Below are positions 16,195 through 23,505 of a stretch of 31,504 bases of DNA, piece by piece. The translations under genes were made by a program, and so were the position numbers. Source of the stretch: GCA-020356105 sp041602815 (GTDB lineage Bacteria; Pseudomonadota; Alphaproteobacteria; UBA8366; JADFVY01). The notes beneath the pieces are model-generated. The model searched no databases, was not told the DNA's origin, and worked only from the letters and a program-made list of their open reading frames with translations. Where the stretch lies: positions 1 to 31,504 of the forward strand of contig JBFIFO010000025.1 of NCBI GenBank assembly GCA_041602815.1, in the 5' to 3' direction. The stretch's first letter is position 1. The number at the start of each line of letters is the position of its first letter.

Positions 16195-16359
16195 GGTTTC
16201 GGCCTTTCTGGTGTCGTGCGCCACCATAGCAGGGTGGTGTGCCCGGCGAACAGGCCCTGTACGACATGCTTGAAACCTTTGCGTTGTCCTATAAACTCCG
16301 CTCGGAGCCGTCCCGGTGTCGAGACCGGGACCGGGCTCGTTCTTTGAGAGGATAGAGCG
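16195..16359 (+). promoter_or_regulatory. Divergent promoter region and structured leader of the RND efflux operon
   Basis: Between the deacetylase and the adaptor gene, GCTTGAAAC (from 16268) and CCTATAAA (16288-16295) lie 12 nt apart, a spacing and pattern closer to heat-shock sigma (RpoH-type) promoters than to sigma-70. Downstream a long interrupted hairpin spans 16305-16338: GAGCC and TCCCGGT pair with ACCGGGA and GGCTC around a 6-nt loop. It is followed by GTTCTTTG, so it resembles an attenuator. The adaptor's ribosome site GAGAGGA follows. No promoter for the deacetylase is clear. Confidence 0.45.
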
Positions 16360-17499
16360 ATGCGCCTGGCGGGTATTCGGGCGATTTCCGTGGCTGCCAT
16401 GCTGCTGGCCGCTGCATTCTTTGCGCCCGCGATCGTCCATGCACAGGTCAAGACCGAACGGGTCGACGTCGACGCCGTTATCGTCGAACCGCTGACCCAG
16501 ACCGTGCCGGCCCTGGGCCGCTTCGTGCCGCGTCAGTCCGGGCCGGTGGCGGCACTGGTCGGCGGGCCGGTCGCCGAGGTCCTGGTGGAAGTCGGAGACC
16601 GCGTCGCCAAGGGCGACTTGCTGGTCAGCTTGTCGACCGATGTCAGTGTCGGCAACCGCAACCTGCGAGAGGCGGAGATGCGTGAGAAAGAGGCGGCGCT
16701 TGAAACAGCGCGGGCCCAGGCTCGGCTCGCCGCCCTGGAATTGCAGCGGCTTGAGAATCTCAAGCAGTCGGCGGCCTTCAGTCAGGCACGCTACGAGGAC
16801 AAGGCGGCCGAGGTCGCCCGCTACCGCAGCGAGGTCGCCGAGGCCGAGGCCGCCGTCGTTCGCGCTGCCGCAAACCTCAACTTGGCTGAGCTTGACCTCG
16901 CGCGAGCCGATATTCCGGCGCCATACAACGGTGTGGTGGTTGCCCGCCACGTCACCGAAGGCGCCTACGTCAATATGGGCGCGCCGGTCGTCAGCCTCGT
17001 CAACGACGAAAGTCTCGAGATCGAAGCAGATGTGTCCGCCCAGCGCCTGTCCGGGCTCGTGCCCGGCCGCGAGGTTGAGATCCGACTCGATGACGGCCGG
17101 CAATTCACGGCGACCGTCCGCTCGCTGATACCCGCGGAGAACGCGCTGACGCGGACCCGGCCCGTGCGGTTCTTACCGAACATCGATGGTGCCGATTCAT
17201 TGCGGCTCGCGACCGATCAGAGCGTGACCGTGCTCGTTCCGGTCGGCGAACCGCGGCCGGTCGTCTCGGTCCACAAGGATTCGGTGATCGCGCGCGGCAC
17301 CGGGTACATCGTCTTCGTCGTTGTGGGGGGCAAGGCGGAACCGCGACCGGTGCGGCTGGGCGAGGCGACCGGCATCCGCATGGAAGTATTGTCCGGCCTG
17401 GCGCCCGGCGACCTCGTCGTAATAAGAGGCAACGAGCGGCTGCTGCCCGGCCAGCCTGTCAGGTACGAGGGCATGCCGGCGCCGGGTGGCGACGGGTAG
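16360..17499 (+). CDS. RND efflux periplasmic adaptor (membrane fusion protein)
   Basis: A 379-residue HlyD/AcrA-type adaptor. MRLAGIRAISVAAMLLAAAF begins a signal peptide with probable cleavage after VHA (residue 28); no lipobox Cys is seen, so it is soluble or loosely held in the periplasm. A lipoyl-like half precedes a long Glu/Arg/Ala-rich coiled coil (about 95-170, REAEMREKEAALETARAQAR). The second lipoyl half follows (PAPYNGVVVARHVTEGAYVNMG), then beta-barrel and membrane-proximal domains. It links the pump encoded next to an outer-membrane channel, which is not in the window. The gene ends 10 nt before the pump gene. Confidence 0.93.
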   Translation: MRLAGIRAISVAAMLLAAAFFAPAIVHAQVKTERVDVDAVIVEPLTQTVPALGRFVPRQSGPVAALVGGPVAEVLVEVGDRVAKGDLLVSLSTDVSVGNRNLREAEMREKEAALETARAQARLAALELQRLENLKQSAAFSQARYEDKAAEVARYRSEVAEAEAAVVRAAANLNLAELDLARADIPAPYNGVVVARHVTEGAYVNMGAPVVSLVNDESLEIEADVSAQRLSGLVPGREVEIRLDDGRQFTATVRSLIPAENALTRTRPVRFLPNIDGADSLRLATDQSVTVLVPVGEPRPVVSVHKDSVIARGTGYIVFVVVGGKAEPRPVRLGEATGIRMEVLSGLAPGDLVVIRGNERLLPGQPVRYEGMPAPGGDG

Positions 17500-17509
17500 G
17501 ACCGTTACC

Positions 17510-20500
17510 ATGGACCTGATCCGCTATTCCATCTCCCGCCCGACCGCCGTTATCGCGGTCGTCATCATGGCCGTTCTGTTCGGTTTCATTGCCCTGCAGA
17601 CGATTCCGATCCAGCTGGCGCCGGACGTCAGCCGCCCCGTCATCCGCATCACCACGGACTGGCCGGGCGCGGCGCCGGCCGAAGTCGAGCGGGAGATCCT
17701 GAACAAGCAGGAGGAGGCGCTCAAGGGTCTGACAGGACTGAAAAGTATCGAGGGCGAGGCCGAAGACGGACGCGCGCGGGTGACGCTCGAATTCGCCGTC
17801 GATCAGGACATGGACAAGGCCCTGCTTCTGGTCTCCAACCGGCTGGACCGCGTGACCGACTATCCGGACGAGGCGGGCGAGCCGGTGCTCAACACGTCCG
17901 GCTCGGAAGACAACCCGATTGCGTGGTTCCGGGTCGTGCGGACCGAGGGAAACCTGCAACCCATCCATACATACGGGAAATTGGCCGAGGATGTTATCCA
18001 GGAGCGGCTGGAGCGCGTTCCGGGTGTCGGCGGCGTCAATGTCTATGGCGGCAGCGAGCGCGAGATGCGGGTCGTTGTCGATCCTGCCAGGATGGCGCGT
18101 TACGGGCTGACCATCCCCGACGTTCTGGACAAGCTGCGTGCGGCCAACGCGTCGATCAGCGGCGGCGACGTCGAGGAAGGCAAACGCCGTTACGTGGTGC
18201 GGACCGAGGGCGAATTCGAGACGATTGACCAGGTTGCCGCCGTGGTTCTGCGCACCCTGCGAGACCCGGAAACGGGCCGGCTCGGACGGGTCACGGTCGG
18301 TGACGTCGCAGACGTGACCTTCGGCTACAGCAAACCTGTCTCGACCCTGCGCGCCAATGGCCGGGCCGCGATCGGCATGCCGGTGACGCGCGAGATCGGT
18401 GCCAACGTGATCGAGACGATGGCCGGCATCCGCGAAGCCGTGCGCGAACTGAACGACGGGCCGCTGGCGGTGGCCGGGCTCCGGATGGAGCAGGTCTACG
18501 ACGAGACGATCTACATCAACTCGGCGATCGACCTGGTGACACAGAATATCTGGATCGGCGGCGTCCTTGCCGTGACCATACTGCTACTGTTCCTGCGATC
18601 GGCGCGCGCGACGCTGGTCATCGCACTGGCCATCCCCGTGTCCGTGGTCGCGTCTTTTGTCGCCATGGCGATGCTGGGTCGTTCGCTCAACGTCGTCTCG
18701 CTGGCCGGGATCGCCTTCGCCGTCGGCATGGTCGTCGACGCGGCGATCGTCGTCCTCGAGAACATCTATCGCCTGCGCCAGCAGGGCCGGCCGGCCCTGA
18801 AGGCCGCGTATGACGGGGCCCGGCAGGTCTGGGGGGCGATTCTCGTTTCGGCGCTGACAACGGTCATGGTGTTCATCCCGGTCATGGTCATGAAGCTCGA
18901 AGTCGGCCAACTGTTCCGCGACATCGCGGTGGCGATCTCCGTGGCCGTCGTCCTGTCGCTGATCGTATCGGTAACGGTCATTCCCGCGCTGTCCCGCCGG
19001 TTGCTGCAATTCGAGGTCAAGGAGCCGGGATCCGGCATTCGCCTGTTCGGGTTCGATCAGTTCGCCCGGGGATTCATCTGGCTGCTGCTCGGTCTGACGC
19101 GCGCGGTGGTGCGCTCGAAGCCCCTGGCGCTGGCCATCATCGTGCTGGTCACCTCGGCGACGGTATTCGGGACCTGGCGGTTCCTTCCATCCCTGGAATA
19201 CCTGCCGGAGGGCAACCGCAATTTCGTCTTCGGCCGCATCCAGCCGCCGCCCGGCTACAACCTGGCCACAATGACCGCCATCGCCGAGCGGCTGGAGACG
19301 ACAGTACGACCGCATTGGGCTTCGGAGACGGGCCCGGAGTCCGCGCCCGGCAAGCCGCCGAAAATGGAGTCGTTCTTCTTCGTCGCGTTCCGCTCGAACA
19401 CGATCGTCGGCGCGAGCAGCGTCGATCCGCGGCGCGCCCGGGAACTGGTTCCGATCCTCCGCAGACCGGTCCTCGATGAGCCGGGCACCTCGGTCTTCGT
19501 CCGTCAGCCGTCGATTTTCGGCCGGGGCATCGGCGGCACCCGATCGGTCGACCTCGATGTCGCCGGCGGCGATCTGGAAACCATTCTCGATGTCGCGCGC
19601 AGCGCATATGGCAAGGTGATCGCCGCGATGCCGCTGGAGGCGGGAAACCAGGTCCGGTTGGAACCCGGCCTCGAACTCGGTGCCCCGGAAATTCGCGTCA
19701 TTCCGAACCCCTTGTTGTTGGCGGACAACGGTGTGAGCGCGCGTGAACTCGGCCTGACCGTCGATGCCTTCAACGACGGGCTGAGGGTGGCCGAGATCAC
19801 GGTTGACGGTCAGCGCATCGATCTCATCCTCATGGGGCCGGAGAACAATGTCGTCCAGACCCAGGGCATCGCGGCGCTGCCGGTGGTCACGCGATCCGGC
19901 GCGATCCTGCCGGCCGGCGCGTTGTCCGAGGTGGTCGTGACCAGCGGGCCGACGGAAATTCGACACCGGGAACGGAACCGGGCCGTGACGCTGCAGATCA
20001 CGCCGGCGCCGGAAATTCCGCTCGGCGATGCGCTCGAGACGATCAAGACGAAGGTCATCGACCCGCTCTACGAGGCGGGCTTGCCGGACGGCGTGAAGCT
20101 GCGCATGTCCGGGACCGCCGACAAGTTGGCGGAGACCTGGACGGAGATGAAGTACGATCTGCTGATCGCTCTGGCGATCGTCTATCTGGTGATGGCGGTG
20201 CTGTTCGAAAGCTTCGTCTATCCGCTGATCATCGTGCTGTCGGTTCCGCTGGCGACGGCGGGCGGCGTCGCCGGCCTCAACGTGCTGGGACTCTTCCACT
20301 TCCAGGCGCTCGATATGCTGACCCTTCTCGGGTTCGTGATCCTCATCGGGATCGTGGTCAACAATGCGATCCTGCTTGTCCACCAGACCCTCTACCTGGT
20401 TCGTGAGGAGGCGATGGCCTATGACACGGCGATCGTGGAGGCGACGCGCAATCGTGTGCGTCCGATCTTCATGTCGACCCTGACAAGCATATTCGGCATG

Positions 20501-20707
20501 TTGCCTCTGGTGCTGTTCCCCGGCGCAGGATCGGAAATCTACCGCGGACTCGGCTCCGTGGTGGTCGGCGGGCTGTCGCTGTCCGCGCTGTTGACGCTGA
20601 CGATCATCCCGCCGTTGCTCAGCCTGTTCCTCGGCGTACTGGAACGGCGCGACAGTTCCGACGACCGCGACGCCGGCGTGACCGAACTGCCCAAGGCTGC
20701 CGAATGA
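17510..20707 (+). CDS. RND-family efflux pump, inner-membrane permease
   Basis: A 1065-residue pump of normal length. It has an N-terminal MDLIRYSISRPTAVIAVVIM helix, two large periplasmic loops and two transmembrane helix clusters. The TM4 motif GMVVDAAIVVLENIYRLRQQ carries D410, the match of AcrB D407, but the neighbouring D408 equivalent is Ala. In TM10, GIVVNNAILLVHQ has N951 where AcrB has K940. Proton coupling must therefore differ from AcrB, as in CusA-like and some other RND subfamilies. ATG 17510 has TAGGA 8 nt upstream; a GTG at 17486 lies inside the adaptor gene. Substrates are unknown: hydrophobic compounds and metals are both possible. Confidence 0.95.
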   Translation: MDLIRYSISRPTAVIAVVIMAVLFGFIALQTIPIQLAPDVSRPVIRITTDWPGAAPAEVEREILNKQEEALKGLTGLKSIEGEAEDGRARVTLEFAVDQDMDKALLLVSNRLDRVTDYPDEAGEPVLNTSGSEDNPIAWFRVVRTEGNLQPIHTYGKLAEDVIQERLERVPGVGGVNVYGGSEREMRVVVDPARMARYGLTIPDVLDKLRAANASISGGDVEEGKRRYVVRTEGEFETIDQVAAVVLRTLRDPETGRLGRVTVGDVADVTFGYSKPVSTLRANGRAAIGMPVTREIGANVIETMAGIREAVRELNDGPLAVAGLRMEQVYDETIYINSAIDLVTQNIWIGGVLAVTILLLFLRSARATLVIALAIPVSVVASFVAMAMLGRSLNVVSLAGIAFAVGMVVDAAIVVLENIYRLRQQGRPALKAAYDGARQVWGAILVSALTTVMVFIPVMVMKLEVGQLFRDIAVAISVAVVLSLIVSVTVIPALSRRLLQFEVKEPGSGIRLFGFDQFARGFIWLLLGLTRAVVRSKPLALAIIVLVTSATVFGTWRFLPSLEYLPEGNRNFVFGRIQPPPGYNLATMTAIAERLETTVRPHWASETGPESAPGKPPKMESFFFVAFRSNTIVGASSVDPRRARELVPILRRPVLDEPGTSVFVRQPSIFGRGIGGTRSVDLDVAGGDLETILDVARSAYGKVIAAMPLEAGNQVRLEPGLELGAPEIRVIPNPLLLADNGVSARELGLTVDAFNDGLRVAEITVDGQRIDLILMGPENNVVQTQGIAALPVVTRSGAILPAGALSEVVVTSGPTEIRHRERNRAVTLQITPAPEIPLGDALETIKTKVIDPLYEAGLPDGVKLRMSGTADKLAETWTEMKYDLLIALAIVYLVMAVLFESFVYPLIIVLSVPLATAGGVAGLNVLGLFHFQALDMLTLLGFVILIGIVVNNAILLVHQTLYLVREEAMAYDTAIVEATRNRVRPIFMSTLTSIFGMLPLVLFPGAGSEIYRGLGSVVVGGLSLSALLTLTIIPPLLSLFLGVLERRDSSDDRDAGVTELPKAAE

Positions 20708-20842
20708 ATGCGTGGTGCGGCGCTCAGCCGCGAATTCTGCGGCGGGCGCTTTGTAATTTATTTTTTTCTAATGTTAGGGTATCATAATAGCTTAATGACA
20801 CGAAACCTTGGACAGACAGGGTCGGGAGTGGTCGGATTGGAC
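20708..20842 (+). promoter_or_regulatory. AT-rich promoter/operator region of the ArsR-type regulator
   Basis: After the pump stop the sequence turns sharply AT-rich at about 20751-20795 (TTGTAATTTATTTTTTTCTA, then ATGTTAGGGTATCATAATAG), against a GC-rich background. CATAAT (20783-20788) is a fair -10 box. AT-rich operators are usual for repressors of the BigR/SqrR kind, so this may carry an autoregulatory site. No long perfect dyad was found. Confidence 0.45.
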
Positions 20843-21181
20843 ATGAATCTGAATATCGATGATCTGAAGGCGAACGCACAGCGTGCCAGCGAGCTGCTCA
20901 AGGCGATGAGCAACGAAAAGCGGTTGCTCATCCTCTGTTATCTTGCGGGTGGCGAGAAGGCAGTGGGCGAAATGGAGCGGCTCGTCGGGCTCAGCCAGTC
21001 TGCGTTGTCGCAGCATCTTGCGCGTTTGCGTCGTGACGGTCTCGTCAAGACGCGGCGTGCATCGCAGACCATCTATTACTCGCTTGCCGGGGGTGAGGCC
21101 GCAGCGATCATGGAAACGCTGCACGGGCTCTACTGCTGCGATGCCGATGACGCGTCCCGGCTGAAGGCGGCAGGGCATTAG
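20843..21181 (+). CDS. ArsR/SmtB-family repressor of the SqrR/BigR thiol-switch type
   Basis: A 112-residue winged-helix repressor. Its recognition region LSQSALSQHLARLRRDGLVK and wing TRRASQTIYYSLA match the BigR/SqrR branch. Cys32 (LLILCYL) and Cys98 (LHGLYCC) are 66 residues apart, the same spacing as the sensing pair in SqrR (Cys41/Cys107) and BigR (Cys42/Cys108). Those proteins form di- or tetrasulfide links on reactive sulfur or peroxide and release DNA. An extra Cys99 is present. It lacks the usual ArsR metal-site pattern. ATG 20843 fits the family N-terminus, though its ribosome site is poor; ATG 20795 or TTG 20837 are alternatives. It follows the RND pump by 135 nt; no sulfide-oxidation gene is nearby. 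Confidence 0.87.
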   Translation: MNLNIDDLKANAQRASELLKAMSNEKRLLILCYLAGGEKAVGEMERLVGLSQSALSQHLARLRRDGLVKTRRASQTIYYSLAGGEAAAIMETLHGLYCCDADDASRLKAAGH

Positions 21182-21586
21182 TCTTTGCGGCGGTTCGATA
21201 CTGCCAGGCAAACCGGTGCCGGGGAGCGATCCCGGGTGATCGAATTCGAGCCGCTGACCTGCCGGCCCGTAAGGAGCTAGCGCGAAATCCGTTAAGTTAG
21301 GCTCGGCAATATCGGTGCGACCTCATGCTGAAGAGGGCCGCAAGGCCTGTCTCGAAGCATGAGGTCGCGCTGCAGTCCGGTGCCGATTTCACCTCAACGC
21401 ATAACGCTCTGAGCCGGCACCGGGGAAGAATTCCCCCGCACCGCGGCATTCGGATCGAACCAGGAGCTGCCGAACGGCAATATCCTGATTACCGAAATGC
21501 ACAAGGGATGCGTCGTGGAAGGCAACCGCAACGGGTGCATCGTATGGCAATATTCCTGTCCCACGCGGCAGGTATGCAATGATTAA
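21182..21586 (+). pseudogene. Decayed remnant of an arylsulfotransferase (ASST)-like beta-propeller gene
   Basis: In one frame (21197, 21413 and onward) two stretches recall the C-terminal repeats of ASST/Arylsulfotran_2 proteins. Codons 21227-21286 give RSRVIEFEPLTCRPVRS-stop-RE, close to the family pattern in which the last part reads VWSYRE (Trp to Arg, Tyr to stop). Codons 21431-21586 give PRTAAFGSNQELPNGNILIT, then a VVEGNRNGCIVWQYSCP unit and a stop. In-frame stops lie at 21278, 21293, 21329 and 21410. A 60-nt hairpin sits between the two parts. No start or intact domain remains. Homology is judged by eye from short motifs, so it could instead be another PQQ/WD-type propeller. Confidence 0.5.
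21313..21372. repeat. 60-nt hairpin with a perfect 13-bp inverted repeat
   Basis: GCGACCTCATGCT (21317-21329) and AGCATGAGGTCGC (21356-21368) are exact inverted repeats. GU and CG pairs extend the stem to 21313-21372, and an inner GGCC-GCAA-GGCC tip closes the loop. No target-site duplication is visible on the flanks and no T-tract follows. It may be a small mobile or REP-like element inserted in the decayed gene, or a structured RNA. Confidence 0.6.
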
Positions 21587-21617
21587 CCTTATTTACCATC
21601 GTTTCCGAGATTCATTG

Positions 21618-21684
21618 GGTGGGCGACGCGCTCCCACCGTCCTTGAGGGGTCCGACGGCTCATGGGGCGGCCAATTCGGCCGCC
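21618..21684. promoter_or_regulatory. Two palindromes upstream of the sigma-54 promoter (candidate enhancer sites)
   Basis: GGTGGG / CCCACC (21618-21638, 9-nt spacer) and GGCGGCC / GGCCGCC (21666-21684, 5-nt spacer AATTC) are centred about 104 and 57 bp upstream of the start point predicted from the sigma-54 promoter. The first lies where an enhancer-binding protein would sit; the second is closer than usual. The second could instead be a transcript hairpin ending upstream transcription. Confidence 0.4.
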
Positions 21685-21705
21685 AACTCTTAAGAAAGTG
21701 TAAAT

Positions 21706-21721
21706 TGGCATGCCTTTTGCT
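21706..21721 (+). promoter_or_regulatory. Sigma-54 (RpoN) promoter
   Basis: TGGCATGCCTTTTGCT matches the sigma-54 consensus TGGCACG-N4-TTGCW at every fixed position but one (C to T). GG (21707-21708) and GC (21719-21720) are exactly 10 nt apart. The predicted start near 21732 leaves a leader of about 44 nt to the ATG at 21776. Confidence 0.78.
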
Positions 21722-21775
21722 CGTCTGGTTTGCATATAGCCCGGAATCGGGCAGTCGTTGCAAAAGGGAAGAGAC

Positions 21776-21976
21776 ATGGCGACCGTTACATATATGAAAA
21801 CCGTAGCCGCACGGCGCGCGGTGAACAAAAATCGTCATTATGCGAACACGCTGGTCCATTACCTCGGCGTCGACGAGGCGCTCAAGGTGTGCCGCGACAA
21901 CATGTGGCACAGCGTCTACCAGGCCATCATGGAGCAGCACGAAATAGAGGACGCAACGCCGGAATACGTGAACTGA
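21776..21976 (+). CDS. Small protein of unknown function, 66 aa, behind a sigma-54 promoter
   Basis: A 66-residue basic-to-neutral protein, mostly predicted helix, with no signal peptide or membrane segment. The first third is Lys/Arg-rich (KTVAARRAVNKNRHYANTLV) and the rest is amphipathic and acidic (DEALKVCRDNMWHSVYQAIM, EQHEIEDATPEYVN). One Cys and two His/Trp clusters are present. I do not recognise the family. ATG 21776 has AAGGGAAG about 6 nt upstream, a strong site, so it is very likely translated. A TTG at 21758 would run through the ribosome site. It converges on the MatB gene with only 4 nt between stops. The sigma-54 promoter suggests expression tied to nitrogen, carbon or stress signals. 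Confidence 0.75.
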   Translation: MATVTYMKTVAARRAVNKNRHYANTLVHYLGVDEALKVCRDNMWHSVYQAIMEQHEIEDATPEYVN

Positions 21977-21980
21977 AGGC

Positions 21981-23492
21981 TCACTTCGATTCGAAGCGCT
22001 CGCGCAGCACGTTCTTCTGGATCTTGCCCATCACGTTGCGCGGCAGTTCGTCCACGAAGTGGATTTCCTTCGGCACCTTGTAGCCGGCCAGCTGTTCCTT
22101 GAGCGCGGCGATCACCGTGTCCGCCGCGGGCGGCTCGCCCGAAGGCCTGATCACGGCGATCACGCGCTCACCGAAATCGGCATCGGCCACACCCACGACG
22201 GCGGATTCGGCGATCCCGGCCATGGCGTCCAGAATTTCCTCTATCTCCTTGGGATAGACGTTGTACCCGCCGGAGATGATCAGGTCCTTGGCGCGACCGA
22301 CCAGGTAGAAAAAGCCGTTCTCGTCGTAGCGCGCCAGATCGCCGGTGATGAAGAAGCCGTCGGGCCGGAACTCGGCATTGGTTTTCTCGGGCTGGCGCCA
22401 ATACCCCTTGAACACGTTGGGGCCGCGGACCTCAAGAATGCCGGTCTCGCCGACCGGCAGTTCCTCCCCGTCCTCCCCCACGACGCGCAGCTCGACCCCA
22501 GGAAGGGGCTTGCCGATGCTGCCGGGAATGCGCCCGCCCTCGCCCTCCAGCAGATTTGACGAACTCATGACCGTTTCGGTCATGCCGTAGCGTTCGAGGA
22601 TTTCATGCCCCGTGCGTTCCTTGAACCGCTGCCATGTTTCCGCCAGCAGCGGCGCAGAGCCGGAGATGAACAAGCGGCGGTGAAGGAAGGGCTCCGGAGT
22701 GAAATCGGGGCTTGCCAGAAGGCGCGTGTAAAACGTCGGCACCCCCATCATCACGGTGCAGCGGGGCAATGTTGCCAAGACGTCGGCGACGTCGAATTTC
22801 GGCAGGAAAACCATGCGCGATCCGCTGACCAGGACACAGTTGATTGCCACGAACAGCCCATGCGCGTGGAAGATCGGCAATGCGTGGAGCAGGATGTCCG
22901 ACGTGCTAAATCCCCACGCCTCGCACAAGGTATTGGCGTTCGACCACAGGTTCTCGACCGTCAGCATCGCGCCCTTCGAGCGGCCGGTGGTCCCCGATGT
23001 ATACAGGATTGCGGCAAGGTCGCTCATCTCCCGCGGCACCGGCTCCGTCAGTCGCGTTGTTTCGGCCGTCCGCTCCGCGAAGCTGCCGCTGCCATCGCCA
23101 TCCAGGGTCAGTGCTTGGGCGGTCCCTGCCTTTTCGGCAAGCGGCGCGATCTTGTCCTCGTCCTCGGGTCGGCAGACCACCACGCGAGGCTGCGAATCGC
23201 TCAGGAAGTATTGCAGTTCGGCCGCCGTGTACGCCGTGTTCAGCGGCAGGAAGGCCGCCCCGGCCCGCAGCGTCGCTAGGTAGAGGATCACCGCTTCCGG
23301 GCTTTTTTCCACCTGGACCGCGACGCGGTCGCCCGGCTCGACGCCAAGCTCGACCAGAAGCCCCGCATACAGGGCGGACATCGCCTCGATGTCACCATAG
23401 GTGAAGCGCTCTCCCGACAGCGTCTCCATGAAAAGCGTGCTGCGATCCGTCGGGAAGCGGCTGGCGAAAAGTCCGTAAAGATTATCCGACAC
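21981..23492 (-). CDS. matB: Malonyl-CoA synthetase-like acyl-CoA ligase (MatB type)
   Basis: A 503-residue ANL-superfamily adenylating enzyme. The P-loop YTSGTTGRSKG is at 164-174. HALPIFHAHGLFVAINCVLV, RLFISGSAPLLAETW and ILERYGMTET follow, then FFITGDLARYDENGFF and LIISGGYNVYPKEIEEILD, and the C-terminal PRNVMGKIQK with the catalytic Lys near 490. The pattern is that of MatB, which activates malonate or methylmalonate; other short dicarboxylates are possible. It starts at GTG 23492 with GAGGAAC upstream and ends the minus-strand run, 13 nt after the enolase-family gene. In context it probably activates the imported acid or a breakdown product. Confidence 0.87.
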   Translation of the reverse strand: MSDNLYGLFASRFPTDRSTLFMETLSGERFTYGDIEAMSALYAGLLVELGVEPGDRVAVQVEKSPEAVILYLATLRAGAAFLPLNTAYTAAELQYFLSDSQPRVVVCRPEDEDKIAPLAEKAGTAQALTLDGDGSGSFAERTAETTRLTEPVPREMSDLAAILYTSGTTGRSKGAMLTVENLWSNANTLCEAWGFSTSDILLHALPIFHAHGLFVAINCVLVSGSRMVFLPKFDVADVLATLPRCTVMMGVPTFYTRLLASPDFTPEPFLHRRLFISGSAPLLAETWQRFKERTGHEILERYGMTETVMSSSNLLEGEGGRIPGSIGKPLPGVELRVVGEDGEELPVGETGILEVRGPNVFKGYWRQPEKTNAEFRPDGFFITGDLARYDENGFFYLVGRAKDLIISGGYNVYPKEIEEILDAMAGIAESAVVGVADADFGERVIAVIRPSGEPPAADTVIAALKEQLAGYKVPKEIHFVDELPRNVMGKIQKNVLRERFESK

Positions 23493-23505
23493 GGTTGCCC
23501 GTTCC

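Noticed and set aside
18584..20383. 599-codon minus-strand frame opposite the RND pump
   Set aside because: Low-complexity charged translation (HDDQRIDE-like) with no family resemblance, fully inside an intact pump gene.
21325..21582. 85-codon plus-strand frame between the repressor and the 66-aa gene
   Set aside because: It starts inside the 60-nt hairpin, has no ribosome site and an unlikely composition. The propeller-like remnant is in another frame of the same DNA.
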